A stretch of DNA of 64,000 bases from NCBI RefSeq assembly GCF_020852195.1, contig NZ_JADZBI010000188.1, positions 1 through 64,000 on the forward strand, written 5' to 3'. Under the pieces are notes generated by a model. It was given only the letters and a program-made list of their open reading frames with translations. It was not told the origin of the DNA and did not search any database. A program made the translations under genes and the position numbers. Source of the stretch: Hyphomicrobium sp. (lineage in GTDB: Bacteria > Pseudomonadota > Alphaproteobacteria > Rhizobiales > Hyphomicrobiaceae). Numbering within the stretch: the first letter of the stretch is position 1; every line of letters begins with the position of its first letter. Below are positions 9,218 through 18,466 of this stretch, piece after piece.

Positions 9218-10339
9218 ATGCGCTGGAAGGTGAACTTGACCGCTCGACCCCTCATTCTGCCGCTCGTGCTCGCCGGGGTGCTGGCTCTGTCTGGTGTCGC
9301 CGTGGCTGCCGGCGGCAAGGTCTATACGGTTGCCAACTATCCGGTGGAGGCGACCGCGAAGGACGCGGTGGCGGCCAAGGAGAAGGCCCACGCCGACGGC
9401 CAGCAGGCGGCGCTCGGTGCGCTGCTCAAGCGCCTCGTGCCGGTGACGGCCTACAACCGCCTCGATCACCTGAAGTCGGTGCGGGCCGCCAACTTCATCG
9501 ACGGTGTGGCCGTGCGCTCGGAGACCAACTCGCGCACGCAGTACATCGCGAGCCTCGATTTTTCGTTCCAGCCCGACGCCGTGCGCGATCTTCTCCATCG
9601 CGAGGGGGTGCCGTTCGTGGAGGAGCAGGCGCCGCGCATGGTTCTGGTGCCGGTGACGGCGGAAGGTGCAGAGGGCGCCGTCCGCTACAGTGCGGCAAGC
9701 GGACCGTGGGCGCAGGTCTGGAAGGGCCTCGACCTCGACAACACGCTGACGCCGCTCAGGATCGAGCCGCTGCTGCCCGTCATCCACCAGGACGCCGTCG
9801 TCGCCGCGCTCAACGGTGATGATGCCGTGGAGCGGATCCTGACCGGCGAATACAAGGCCGATTTCGTGCTACTCGCCGTCGCGGAGGTCGACAAAGCGGG
9901 CGGGACGCTCAACGTCACGCTGGCCGGCATCGATCCTGCCGGCCTCGTCTCGTGGCGGCGCGCCTACCGGATCGCGGACGGCGACGTTGGATACGCGATG
10001 GAGCTTGCCGCCGTCGTCACGCAGGGTGTGCTCGAGGGCCGCTGGAAGGTCGCCAAGGCCGAGGAGGGCCAGGGCGGTGGCGGCGGGTTCGCCGGCGGAG
10101 GAGGCGAGGTGCACCGCGCCGTCGAGTTCTCGAGCCTCGGGGAATGGAACGATCTGCGCGGCCAGATCCTGGACATGCCGGGGATCGACGACGTGCGCAT
10201 CGGTGCCGTGTCGGCGCGCTCGGCGGAGGTCTCGGTGCGCTATCCCGGCGGCGCGCAGGGGCTCGCGGCGGCCTTTGCCCAGCGGGGGCTCGTGCTGAGC
10301 GATGGCGGAGGGTTCTGGACCCTGCGCTCGGGCTACTAA
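9218..10339 (+). CDS. DUF2066 exported protein
   Basis: Exported protein of about 373 residues from ATG 9218. A signal peptide ([30 protein letters not shown]) precedes [40 protein letters not shown], the typical start of DUF2066. A glycine-rich linker ([13 protein letters not shown]) separates it from a small C-terminal domain ([21 protein letters not shown] ... VRYPGG). The same gene is usually found beside purM and a CDP-alcohol phosphatidyltransferase in Hyphomicrobiales, as here. The role is unknown; the context suggests envelope work. The longer ORF from 9143 would hide the signal peptide and is unlikely. Confidence 0.85.
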   Translation: MRWKVNLTARPLILPLVLAGVLALSGVAVAAGGKVYTVANYPVEATAKDAVAAKEKAHADGQQAALGALLKRLVPVTAYNRLDHLKSVRAANFIDGVAVRSETNSRTQYIASLDFSFQPDAVRDLLHREGVPFVEEQAPRMVLVPVTAEGAEGAVRYSAASGPWAQVWKGLDLDNTLTPLRIEPLLPVIHQDAVVAALNGDDAVERILTGEYKADFVLLAVAEVDKAGGTLNVTLAGIDPAGLVSWRRAYRIADGDVGYAMELAAVVTQGVLEGRWKVAKAEEGQGGGGGFAGGGGEVHRAVEFSSLGEWNDLRGQILDMPGIDDVRIGAVSARSAEVSVRYPGGAQGLAAAFAQRGLVLSDGGGFWTLRSGY

Positions 10340-10449
10340 CCATACGGGCGCTTGCAGCCACAAAAAACTGTTCTAGATCAAAGCCCCACGTCCGGGTTTC
10401 GCCGTAAAATGATCTATTCGCCGCCAAACGGGCCGGGATACACTGCACT

Positions 10450-11013
10450 ATGGTCGTTTTTCGCGTTTCGGGCCCCCCGCACTTGAATATCCCGAACCTC
10501 ATCACGCTCGGACGGGTCATTCTGGTGCCCGTCGTGTTCTGGCTCCTCGTCTCGGGGCAGACTCAGCTTGCCTTCTTCGCGTTCGTGCTGGCCGGTATCT
10601 CGGACGCTGTGGACGGGTTCATCGCCAAGCGTTTCGGGCTTTCCACTGAGCTCGGCGCCTACCTCGACCCGCTGGCCGACAAGCTGCTCATCGTCTCCAT
10701 CTTCGTGGCGCTCGGCGTCATGGGCGCGCTGCCTTCGTGGCTCGTGATCGCGGTGGTCTCGCGCGATATCCTGATCGTGCTCGGCGTCATGCTCTCCTGG
10801 CTGCTCGACCAGCCGGTGCGCATCCGGCCGCTCATCGTCAGCAAGGCCAATACGCTGGCGCAGATCGTGCTCGCGGCGACCGTGCTCGCCGACGACGGAT
10901 TCAAGCTCGGCCTCGAGGGCCTGCGCATCGCCCTGGTGTGGATTGTGGGCGTGCTCACCATTGCCTCGCTTGCGGCGTATCTGCGCGCTTGGCTTCGCCA
11001 CATGTCTGGGTAA
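10450..11013 (+). CDS. CDP-alcohol phosphatidyltransferase family protein
   Basis: Integral membrane enzyme of 187 residues that should exchange CMP of a CDP-lipid for an alcohol. The active-site signature is seen as SDAVDGFIAKRFG ... ELGAYLDPLADK, holding the four metal-binding Asp. The canonical DGxxAR appears as DGFIAKR, a Lys shift also seen in relatives of this subgroup. Four to six hydrophobic helices follow. A second family member, the orthodox PgsA, is encoded at 59683, so this one probably makes a different product, for example cardiolipin or another phospholipid. It lies 54 bases before the AI-2E permease and is likely co-transcribed. Confidence 0.88.
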   Translation: MVVFRVSGPPHLNIPNLITLGRVILVPVVFWLLVSGQTQLAFFAFVLAGISDAVDGFIAKRFGLSTELGAYLDPLADKLLIVSIFVALGVMGALPSWLVIAVVSRDILIVLGVMLSWLLDQPVRIRPLIVSKANTLAQIVLAATVLADDGFKLGLEGLRIALVWIVGVLTIASLAAYLRAWLRHMSG

Positions 11014-11066
11014 AAGTCCCCGCTGGCGGCGGCATCTGGGCCGCCGTCGGCCGATCGGAGACGAGG

Positions 11067-12161
11067 ATGCGCGCGGAGCGGCAGGTATTGTTCTGGGTGA
11101 CGGCGGCCGCGCTGCTCATCCTCACAATCGCGGTTCTCAAGGAGATCCTGCTGCCCTTCATTGCCGGAATCGCCATCGCCTATTTTCTGAGCCCGCTTGC
11201 GGACCGCCTCGTGGCGCTGGGCCTCAACCGCATTGTTGCCTCGCTTCTGATCGTGGCGACGCTGGCGGTGCTCGTCATCGCGGGGCTGGTGCTGGTGGTA
11301 CCCGTGATCCTCACGCAGGCGCAGGATCTCGCGGCGGCGCTGCCGGGCGAAATCGCGCGCATCCGCGAGGTGGTCGAGACCTGGGCGCGGGAGCGACTCG
11401 GTCCCGGCTTCAGCAACGGGCTCAACGGGCAGATCGACAAGGCCTCCGACGCCTTGACGCAGAACTGGGCGAGCCTCGCCGGCTGGGCTGCGACCTCGAT
11501 CTGGAGCCGGAGCCTTGCCATCGTGAACTTCCTGGCGCTGCTGCTCGTGACGCCGCTCGTCGTCTTCTATCTGCTGATCGATTGGCACCCGATGCTGGAA
11601 AAGGTCGACGGATGGCTGCCAAGGGGACATGCAGCCTCGATCCGCACGCTCGCGTCCGACATGAACGATGCGGTCGCCGCCTTCGTGCGCGGCCAGGGCA
11701 CGGTGTGCCTCATTCTCGGCGCCTACTATGCCGTGGCGCTGTCGCTTATCGGGCTCAACTACGGGCTTTTGATCGGCCTCGCGACGGGGCTCATGGCGTT
11801 TGTGCCGTTCGTCGGCTGGGCGCTGGGCTTCATCACCGCGACCGCCGTGGCCGTGATCCAGTTCTGGCCGGAGATGGTGCCGATCCTGCTCGTGATCGGG
11901 GTGTTCCTGGCTGCCCAGGCGATCGATGCCGGCTTTCTCAGTCCGACCATCGTGGGATCGAAGATCGGGCTGCATCCGGTGTGGCTCATCTTCGCGCTGT
12001 TCGTGTTCAGCTACCTGTTCGGAATCGTGGGGACGCTGGTCGCGGTGCCGCTTGCCGCGGCGCTCGGCGTCGTGATCCGCTTCGCGCTCGACGTCTATCT
12101 CAAGAGCCCGGTGTACCAGGGTGCGCCTTCCGCCGTGACCTCGCCCGGGACGCAGCCATGA
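11067..12161 (+). CDS. AI-2E family transporter (PerM-like permease)
   Basis: Membrane protein of 364 residues with about seven or eight helices, related to PerM/YdgG/TqsA. Despite the family name, members move varied substrates or ions. The start ATG 11067 follows GGAGACGAGG and gives MRAERQVLFWVTAAALLILT. The conserved C-terminal block is present (GLATGLMAFVPFVGWALGF, SPTIVGSKIGLHPVWLIFALF, GIVGTLVAVPLAAALGVV). Its stop overlaps the hdaA start by four bases (ATGA), indicating translational coupling. Confidence 0.93.
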   Translation: MRAERQVLFWVTAAALLILTIAVLKEILLPFIAGIAIAYFLSPLADRLVALGLNRIVASLLIVATLAVLVIAGLVLVVPVILTQAQDLAAALPGEIARIREVVETWARERLGPGFSNGLNGQIDKASDALTQNWASLAGWAATSIWSRSLAIVNFLALLLVTPLVVFYLLIDWHPMLEKVDGWLPRGHAASIRTLASDMNDAVAAFVRGQGTVCLILGAYYAVALSLIGLNYGLLIGLATGLMAFVPFVGWALGFITATAVAVIQFWPEMVPILLVIGVFLAAQAIDAGFLSPTIVGSKIGLHPVWLIFALFVFSYLFGIVGTLVAVPLAAALGVVIRFALDVYLKSPVYQGAPSAVTSPGTQP

Positions 12162-12892
12162 CGCTTCGTACCAAAGCCGAGCCCGAGCAACTCGTCCTCT
12201 CGCTGTCGCATCGTCAGGCGCAGGAGGCGGAGGACTTCCTGGTCAGCCGCTCCAACGCGGCGGCGGTGGAGCTTGTCGACGGATGGCCGGACTGGCCGCA
12301 TCCGGCCGCGCTGGTCGTCGGACCGGCCGGCTCCGGCAAGAGCCACCTCGCCAACGTGTGGCGGCTCCGCTCAGGCGCCGAGCTTGTTGCGGCGGCCAAG
12401 CTCGACGAGACGGCCGTCGGCGTATTCGAGGCGCGGCGTGCGCTCGTGGTGGAGGATATCGACAGAGGCGTCGGCAGCGAGCAGGTGCTGTTCCACCTCC
12501 TCAACCTCGCGCGCGAGACGCGGGGCTCGATCCTGCTCACGTCGCGGGCGGCGCCCGGCGAGATCGAGATCGCGTTGCCGGATCTCAGGTCGCGGCTCCG
12601 CGCCATTCCGCCGGTCAGGATCGAGACACCGGACGAAGCGCTCATGCGCTCCGTGCTGGTGAAGCTGTTCTCGGACCGGCAGCTCGCGGTCGAGCCGCAC
12701 GTGGTGAGCTACCTCGCGCTGCACATGGACCGGTCGATGGACATGGCGCTCGGCGTGGTGGCGGCATGCGACCGGCTTTCGCTCGCCATGCAGCGCAAGG
12801 TGACGCGCGCGGTGGCCGCCGCTGCGCTCGCCAGCGTGGCTGAGAACGGGGACGACGATCCGCCGGATGTGAACGACGGGGACGCAGGCTAA
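12158..12892 (+). CDS. hdaA: DnaA inactivator HdaA-like AAA+ protein
   Basis: AAA+ protein of 244 residues related to Hda. With the DNA sliding clamp it stimulates hydrolysis of DnaA-bound ATP and so limits replication initiation. The N-terminus EQLVLSLSH resembles the clamp-binding motif of Caulobacter HdaA. WPDWPHPAALVVGPAGSGKSHLA gives Walker A, ALVVEDID is Walker B, and RSRLRAIPP fits the arginine-finger region. There is no DnaA DNA-binding domain. The ATG overlaps the permease stop. In Hyphomicrobiales this gene commonly precedes ppk, as it does here 36 bases on. Confidence 0.93.
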   Translation: MTLRTKAEPEQLVLSLSHRQAQEAEDFLVSRSNAAAVELVDGWPDWPHPAALVVGPAGSGKSHLANVWRLRSGAELVAAAKLDETAVGVFEARRALVVEDIDRGVGSEQVLFHLLNLARETRGSILLTSRAAPGEIEIALPDLRSRLRAIPPVRIETPDEALMRSVLVKLFSDRQLAVEPHVVSYLALHMDRSMDMALGVVAACDRLSLAMQRKVTRAVAAAALASVAENGDDDPPDVNDGDAG

Positions 12893-12928
12893 ACTGTCAC
12901 AATGATGTTGCAATAAAGACGGCCATTC

Positions 12929-15148
12929 ATGGAACGGACCGATTTCAGGACAAACGACATGGCCTCGGCAAAAGGTAAGCTCAAGACGGACGTGCGCGCG
13001 GCCCCCGTGACGCCCGTGCCCGATGGACCCGAGCGCTTCTACAACCGCGAGCTCTCCTGGCTGCAGTTCAATCGGCGTGTGCTCGAGGAGGCGCAGAACA
13101 AGCAGCATCCGGTGCTGGAGCGGCTGCGGTTCCTCTCGATCTCGGCGTCGAACCTCGACGAGTTCTACATGGTGCGCGCGGCCGGCATCTACGGCCAGAT
13201 CGCGGCCGGCGTCACGACGCCGTCGCAGGACGGGTTCACGCCCAAGCAGCAGCTCGCCGAGATCAACCGTTTCGCTGCCAAGCTGGTGGCCGAGAAGCAG
13301 ACCTGCTGGAACGAGATCAAGGCCGACATGGCTGCGGCCGGCATCGAGATTGTCGATCCGGACAAGCTCACCAAGCCGGAGAAGACCTGGCTCGGGCAGA
13401 TGTTCATGAGCCACGTGTTCCCGATCCTGACGCCGATCGCCGTCGATCCGGCGCACCCGTTCCCGTTCATCCCCAACCTCGGCCTGACCATGGTCGTGTG
13501 GATGCAGAGGAAGAGCGACGCCAAGGCCATGAGCGGGCTCATTCCCATTCCGGCCCAGCTCGAGCGCTTCATCCGGCTGCGCGGGGACGACGCGGCCAAG
13601 AACGGCGTGCTGCGCTTTATTCAGCTCGAGGGGCTGATCGGCCTCTTCATCTCGGAGCTGTTTCCGGGCTTCGACGTCAAGAGCCAGGGCGCGTTCCGGG
13701 TGCTGCGCGACAGCGACGTCGAGCTGCAGGAGGAAGCCGAGGATCTGGTGCGCTCGTTCGAGACGCTCTTGAAGCGCCGGCGCCGCGGCCACGTGATCCG
13801 GCTCGAGCTCGATGCCCGCATGCCCGACCGACTGCAGAAATTTGTGATCGACGAGCTCGAGGTGGGCGAGGAGTCGGTGTTCCTCAAGGAAGGGCTGCTC
13901 GGCCTCGCAGACACGGCGCAGCTCATCGTCGCCGACCGGCCGGACCTCGTGTTCAAGGTCTACAATCCACGTTTCCCGGAGCGTATCCGCGAGTTCAACG
14001 GTGATTGCTTCGCAGCCATCAGCAAGAAGGACATCATCGTCCACCATCCCTACGAGAGCTTCGATGTGGTGGTGCAGTTCCTGCGCCAGGCGGTGGCGGA
14101 CCCGAACGTCATGGCCATCAAGTGGACGCTCTACCGCACCGGGCGCGACAGCCCGATCGTGCAGGCGCTCAAGGAGGCGGTGGAGGCCGGAAAGTCGGTG
14201 ACGGCCGTCGTGGAGCTGAAGGCCCGCTTCGACGAGGCGGCCAACATCCGCTGGGCGCGCGACCTCGAAAAGGTCGGCGTGCACGTCGTCTACGGGTTCA
14301 TCGAGCTCAAGACGCACGCCAAGCTCGGCCAGATCGTGCGGCGCGAGGGCTCCGACCTCGTCACCTACTGCCACATCGGCACCGGCAACTATCACGTGCA
14401 GACGGCGCGCATCTATACGGATCTCTCGCTGTTCACGACGGATCCCTCCATTGCGCGCGACGTGACGCGGATCCTGAACTTCGTCACCGGATACGGCGAG
14501 CCGGCCGAGCTCGAGAGCATGGCCGCGAGCCCGCACGGCATTCGCCGGCGCATCCTCGACCACATCCAGCGTGAGATCGCACACGTGAAGGCCGGTCGTC
14601 CCGGCGCCATCTGGATGAAGATGAACTCGCTAGTTGATGGGCAGATCATCGACGCGCTCTACGAGGCCAGTCAGGCCGGCGTCGAGGTCGACCTCGTGGT
14701 GCGCGGCGTGTGCTGCTTGAGGCCCGGCGTTCCGGGGCTATCGGAGAACATTCGCGTCAAGAGCATCATCGGGCGTTTCCTCGAGCACGCGCGCATCTAC
14801 TGCTTCGGCGAGGGGGAGGGTCTGCCGTCGCCGAAGGCCGCCGTGTACATCAGCTCCGCCGACATGATGCCCCGCAACCTCGACCGGCGCGTGGAGGCGA
14901 TGGTGCCGATCAAGAACGCCACCGTTCAAGAGCAGGTGCTCGACCAGATCATGGTGGCGAACCTCAAGGACAACCAGCAGAGCTGGGAGATCAAAGGGGA
15001 CGGGTCGTCGTCGCGCATCGCGCCCGCCGCCGGCGAGGCGCCGTTCAACGCGCACAGCTACTTCATGACTAACCCGTCGCTCTCGGGACGCGGCCAGGCG
15101 CTCAAGGAACATTTTCCGCCGCGGTTCGACTTCGTGCAGAAAGACTAG
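12929..15148 (+). CDS. ppk1: Polyphosphate kinase 1
   Basis: Makes polyphosphate from ATP, reversibly. The 739-residue product has the N-terminal PPK1 domain ([35 protein letters not shown]), the middle domain and two phospholipase-D-like halves. The autophosphorylated His lies in ELKTHAKLG and the second conserved His in [27 protein letters not shown] is also typical. ATG 12929 or ATG 12959 could be the start; the difference is ten residues in a non-conserved tail. The exopolyphosphatase gene ppx follows after a 549-base gap, so the two opposing enzymes are neighbours but probably not tightly co-transcribed. Confidence 0.97.
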   Translation: MERTDFRTNDMASAKGKLKTDVRAAPVTPVPDGPERFYNRELSWLQFNRRVLEEAQNKQHPVLERLRFLSISASNLDEFYMVRAAGIYGQIAAGVTTPSQDGFTPKQQLAEINRFAAKLVAEKQTCWNEIKADMAAAGIEIVDPDKLTKPEKTWLGQMFMSHVFPILTPIAVDPAHPFPFIPNLGLTMVVWMQRKSDAKAMSGLIPIPAQLERFIRLRGDDAAKNGVLRFIQLEGLIGLFISELFPGFDVKSQGAFRVLRDSDVELQEEAEDLVRSFETLLKRRRRGHVIRLELDARMPDRLQKFVIDELEVGEESVFLKEGLLGLADTAQLIVADRPDLVFKVYNPRFPERIREFNGDCFAAISKKDIIVHHPYESFDVVVQFLRQAVADPNVMAIKWTLYRTGRDSPIVQALKEAVEAGKSVTAVVELKARFDEAANIRWARDLEKVGVHVVYGFIELKTHAKLGQIVRREGSDLVTYCHIGTGNYHVQTARIYTDLSLFTTDPSIARDVTRILNFVTGYGEPAELESMAASPHGIRRRILDHIQREIAHVKAGRPGAIWMKMNSLVDGQIIDALYEASQAGVEVDLVVRGVCCLRPGVPGLSENIRVKSIIGRFLEHARIYCFGEGEGLPSPKAAVYISSADMMPRNLDRRVEAMVPIKNATVQEQVLDQIMVANLKDNQQSWEIKGDGSSSRIAPAAGEAPFNAHSYFMTNPSLSGRGQALKEHFPPRFDFVQKD

Positions 15149-15697
15149 GCCGTGTGGACAGTTGTCCGGCCACAGGGCTTGTTGCATCATTCCAAGCACG
15201 TTGCTTCGTCGCACGAGGATCCTGCTGGCATAGCGATCGTGGAAACTTGCGTGGATCCCGACCTACGTCGGGATGACGTCTGTTGTGTGGGTGCCGCCTG
15301 CCCCCTCACAACGTCATCCCGACGTAGGTCGGGATCCACGCAAGTTTCCGCTTGCCCAACGTCGGATGCCGGACACTGAACCTATCCCGGACGGGCTTGT
15401 GACCTGGCAATCCCAAGTGTCCATGCGGCCTAGAGCGTGCGATTACACAGCTCGCTGTCAGGGCGGTCGCGTAAAAAAAGAATCGGTAAATCAGTGGTTT
15501 GTTTGTGCGGTTCCGATCCGAGGCCGGTTCGGTGCCTGCCCGCAACTGATAGCGGATTTCTTGATAGTCGCACTAGACCCGGGCCTTGCCAGACCCTATC
15601 AGGGTGTCGCGCGGATTGCGCCCTAAATGCATGATTCAGAGCGTGATTCACCTTTCCTTGTTTCCCAGCGGAAACGCGCATTTCCAGGCAGGTCGCG
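15149..15697. other. Long intergenic region ppk1-ppx
   Basis: 549 bases with no convincing gene. The first part holds a perfect 39-bp inverted repeat (listed separately). The second part contains two related stretches, AGAGCGTGCGATTACAC near 15432 and AGAGCGTGATTCACC near 15637, and an A tract (GTAAAAAAAGAATC). The ppx promoter must lie here. A small RNA cannot be excluded but I see no known family. Confidence 0.5.
15241..15349. repeat. Perfect 39-bp inverted repeat (family B pair)
   Basis: Left arm 15241-15279 and right arm 15311-15349 are exact reverse complements over 39 bases, around a 31-base loop. Each arm carries the family B unit GTGGATCCCGACCTACGTCGGGATGACGT, itself a short palindrome. 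Single or diverged copies recur near 31.77 kb and 54.68 kb. This is a REP-like element in head-to-head form. Confidence 0.92.
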
Positions 15698-17233
15698 GTG
15701 AGCTTGACGCAGGTGTTCGGCGGGCGCGCTAAAGCAACGGAGCTTGAGCCCCTCGGCGTGATCGACATCGGGTCCAACTCGGTGCGGCTCGTCGTGTACG
15801 AGGGCGCGGTCAGGGCCGCGCTGCCGATCTTCAACGAGAAGGTGCTGGCCGGCCTCGGCAAGGCGGTTGCCTCGACGGGCCACCTCGGCGAGGAGAGCGT
15901 CGAGCGGGCGCTCGAGGCGTTGCGCCGCTTCCGGGCCATTGCACGCATCCTCAAGGTCAAGAACCTACGCGTGCTGGCGACGGCGGCGGTGCGCGAGGCC
16001 GAGGACGGGCGGGGCTTCATCCAGAGGGCCGAGAAGGTGGTCGGCACCCGCATCGAGGTGCTCTCCGGCGCCAAGGAGGCCCAACTCGCCGCCTACGGGA
16101 TCCGGATGGGGTTCATGGGTGCGGACGGTCTGGCGGGCGATCTCGGCGGCGGCAGCCTCGAGCTGATCGACATCTACAAGGACCGCCTCAACGACGCGGC
16201 CACACTGCCGCTCGGCGGGCTGCGTCTCATCGACCAGACGGGCAACAAGATCGACCGTGCGCTGCCGGTCGTTGACGACGCGGTGGCGCAGGTCAACTGG
16301 CTCACCAACGGGCGGGGGCGTCCATTCTACGCTGTGGGCGGTACATGGCGCGCGCTCGCGAAGCTGCATATGGAGCAGACCAACTACCCGCTGCGCGTCA
16401 TGCACGGCTACGTGATCCCGACGCGGGAGGCGATCGAGTTCTGCCAGTTCGTGCGACGGGCCAAGAAGATCTCGGCGTTGCCGGGCATGGACGACGTGGC
16501 GCGCGCGCGGCGCGATGTGGTGCCCTACGGCGCGCTCGTGCTCGAGCGCGTGCTCGAGGCGCTGGCGCCGTCCGAGGTCGTGTTCTCGGTTTTCGGCATC
16601 CGCGAGGGGCTGCTGTTCAGCCTGATGCCGCCCCATGAGCAGGCGAAAGACCCCCTGCTCTGCTTCTGCGAGGACTACGCGCGCCAGCGATCGCGGTCCG
16701 TCGTTCATGCGCGGGAATTGTGCACGTGGACGGACGCCCTGTTCGATGGAAACGGACCCAAGGAGACGGACGAGGAACGACGCCTCAGGTATGCCGCCTG
16801 TCTGCTCTCGGATATCGGCTGGCGGGCTCACCCCGACTACCGCGGGGAGCAGAGCCTTAACGTCGTCGCGCATGCCGGGCTGTCCGGGATCGACCATCCC
16901 GGGCGCATTTTTCTCGCGCTTGCGGTCTACTATCGCCATGCGGGCGCCGACGACGGGAAGGGCGACGATTTCTCGGCCCGCCTCAAGCTCGTGGTCAGCA
17001 AGCGGGCGCAGAAGCGGGCCCGCATTATCGGCGCGGCCATCCGCGCGGCCCATATGCTCTCGATCGGCATGCCGGGGGTCATCGACGAGACGCGGCTTTC
17101 CTACGAGGGGACCAAGCTCGTGCTCAGCATTCCCAGAGCCTACGTGGCCCTCGACGGGGAGCGGCTCAGACGGCGTTTCGGGATGCTCGCGGAGCTGCTT
17201 GCGCGCGAGGCGGAAATCCGACTGGCGACCTGA
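15698..17233 (+). CDS. ppx: Exopolyphosphatase, Ppx/GppA family
   Basis: Removes terminal phosphate from polyphosphate. The 511-residue product starts at GTG 15698 after GGCAGG. The actin-like phosphate-binding motif is GVIDIGSNSVRLVVYE (about 19-34); LATAAVREAEDG and GLAGDLGGGSLELI are further ASKHA loops. A C-terminal helical HD-like domain follows (RYAACLLSDIGWRAHPDYR). It lies downstream of ppk1, the opposing activity, and upstream of a DnaJ-like gene. A GppA-type role in pppGpp hydrolysis is possible for this family, but the ppk1 neighbour favours Ppx. Confidence 0.95.
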   Translation: MSLTQVFGGRAKATELEPLGVIDIGSNSVRLVVYEGAVRAALPIFNEKVLAGLGKAVASTGHLGEESVERALEALRRFRAIARILKVKNLRVLATAAVREAEDGRGFIQRAEKVVGTRIEVLSGAKEAQLAAYGIRMGFMGADGLAGDLGGGSLELIDIYKDRLNDAATLPLGGLRLIDQTGNKIDRALPVVDDAVAQVNWLTNGRGRPFYAVGGTWRALAKLHMEQTNYPLRVMHGYVIPTREAIEFCQFVRRAKKISALPGMDDVARARRDVVPYGALVLERVLEALAPSEVVFSVFGIREGLLFSLMPPHEQAKDPLLCFCEDYARQRSRSVVHARELCTWTDALFDGNGPKETDEERRLRYAACLLSDIGWRAHPDYRGEQSLNVVAHAGLSGIDHPGRIFLALAVYYRHAGADDGKGDDFSARLKLVVSKRAQKRARIIGAAIRAAHMLSIGMPGVIDETRLSYEGTKLVLSIPRAYVALDGERLRRRFGMLAELLAREAEIRLAT

Positions 17234-17402
17234 GGCGTATGAGCACGGGCGCTATTCTTTGATCTGGCATCGGCCTTGCGATATCCCGTATCTATCGAGG
17301 CCGTGGCAGATCGCCGACTGTCCGGACGACGATTGCCGCCTTCCATGTCCTGTCATCGCTCTCGCGTGATCATGCCCATGCCCTCCAGGATGCCGTCCCG
17401 CC

Positions 17403-18299
17403 ATGGCCGATGACCCTTATGAAATCCTTGGCGTGCCGCATAGCGCGACGGACGACCAGATCAGGAAAGCCTATCTCAAGCTCGTCAAGGAGCTGCATCC
17501 CGACGTCAATCCGTCGAAGACGGCGGAGGAGCGATTCAAGAAGGTGACAGCCGCCCACGACATTATCGGCGATCCGGAGCGCCGGCGGCAGTACGACACC
17601 GGCGAGATCGACGCCTCGGGCGAGCCGCGCCGTCCCACCTGGCGCACGCAGGGGGCAGGCGCCGGTGCAGGTGCGCGGGGACGCAGCGGGCCGATCTTCG
17701 AGGACTTCGGTGACATGTTCTCGGACATCTTCTCGGGTGCCGGGCGTGGTGGAGGGCGGGGCGGATTCTCCATGCGTGGGCGCGACGTGCGCTACACGCT
17801 CGACGTGGACTTCATCGAGGCCGTGCAGGGCGCCAAGAAGCGGGTGACGCTGACCGACAACGGCGTGCTCGATCTCACCGTGCCCGAGGGCGTTGCCGAC
17901 GGGCAGGTGCTGCGCCTGCGCGGGCGTGGCGAGCCCGGCGTTGCGGGCGGGGAGTCGGGCGATGCGCTGGTCGAGATCCGCGTGCGGGCGCACCGCGAGT
18001 TCCGCCGCGAGGGCGACGACATCCTGGTCGAGGTGCCGATCACGATCGACGAGGCGGTGCTCGGCGGCAAGGTCGAGGTGCCGACAGTCGGAGGCCGGGT
18101 GCAGCTCACCATCCCCAAAGGCACGAGCTCTGGGCAGGTGCTGCGGCTCAAGGGCAAGGGCGTGCGCAACGCCACGACCGGAGCGACCGGCGACGAGCTG
18201 GTGACGGTCCGAATCGTGCTGCCGGAGACGATCGACGACACCCTCTCCTACTTCCTTTCGGAGTGGCGCCAGAAGCACCGCTACGACCCGCGGAAGTAG
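17403..18299 (+). CDS. DnaJ-type co-chaperone without zinc finger (CbpA-like)
   Basis: Type II J-domain protein of 298 residues that should stimulate DnaK ATPase. The J domain is at 3-65 (DPYEILGVPHSATDDQIRKAY) with the HPD motif in LHPDVNPS. A Gly/Phe-rich stretch follows (GPIFEDFGDMFSDIFSGAGRGGGRGGF), then two C-terminal beta domains (YTLDVDFIEAVQGAKKRVTL, TIPKGTSSGQVLRLKGKGV). The CxxCxGxG zinc modules of DnaJ are absent, so it is CbpA-like rather than DnaJ. The next gene, rnd, is convergent and the gap holds a repeat pair. Confidence 0.93.
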   Translation: MADDPYEILGVPHSATDDQIRKAYLKLVKELHPDVNPSKTAEERFKKVTAAHDIIGDPERRRQYDTGEIDASGEPRRPTWRTQGAGAGAGARGRSGPIFEDFGDMFSDIFSGAGRGGGRGGFSMRGRDVRYTLDVDFIEAVQGAKKRVTLTDNGVLDLTVPEGVADGQVLRLRGRGEPGVAGGESGDALVEIRVRAHREFRREGDDILVEVPITIDEAVLGGKVEVPTVGGRVQLTIPKGTSSGQVLRLKGKGVRNATTGATGDELVTVRIVLPETIDDTLSYFLSEWRQKHRYDPRK

Positions 18300-18325
18300 G
18301 GCGGCCGCACGAAGCTTGTCCCCCT

Positions 18326-18445
18326 GTCGTCCCGGCCGAGCGCAGGCGTAAGCAGGAGCGTGTTGGGAGATGTTTCTATCCGTGGCCCTCTGGGTCCCGG
18401 CTCTGCGCGGCGCCGCTTCGCGACGCCACTCGGCCGGGATGACAG
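18326..18445. repeat. Family A palindromic repeat pair
   Basis: An inverse unit (GTCGTCCCGGCCGAGCGCAGG) and a forward unit (CTGGGTCCCGGCTCTGCGC ... GGCCGGGATGACAG) of the repeat seen at 1.1 kb, here about 35 bases apart, between the convergent DnaJ-like and rnd genes. A transcript could form a long hairpin and serve both genes as a 3-prime stop. Confidence 0.8.
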
Positions 18446-18466
18446 TGGAGGGCGCCGGGTCTCGGC

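Noticed and set aside
7961-9787. 608-residue PurM with a 230-residue N-terminal extension
   Set aside because: The extension is antisense to the DUF2066 gene and lacks family features; ATG 9091 gives the standard PurM start and length.
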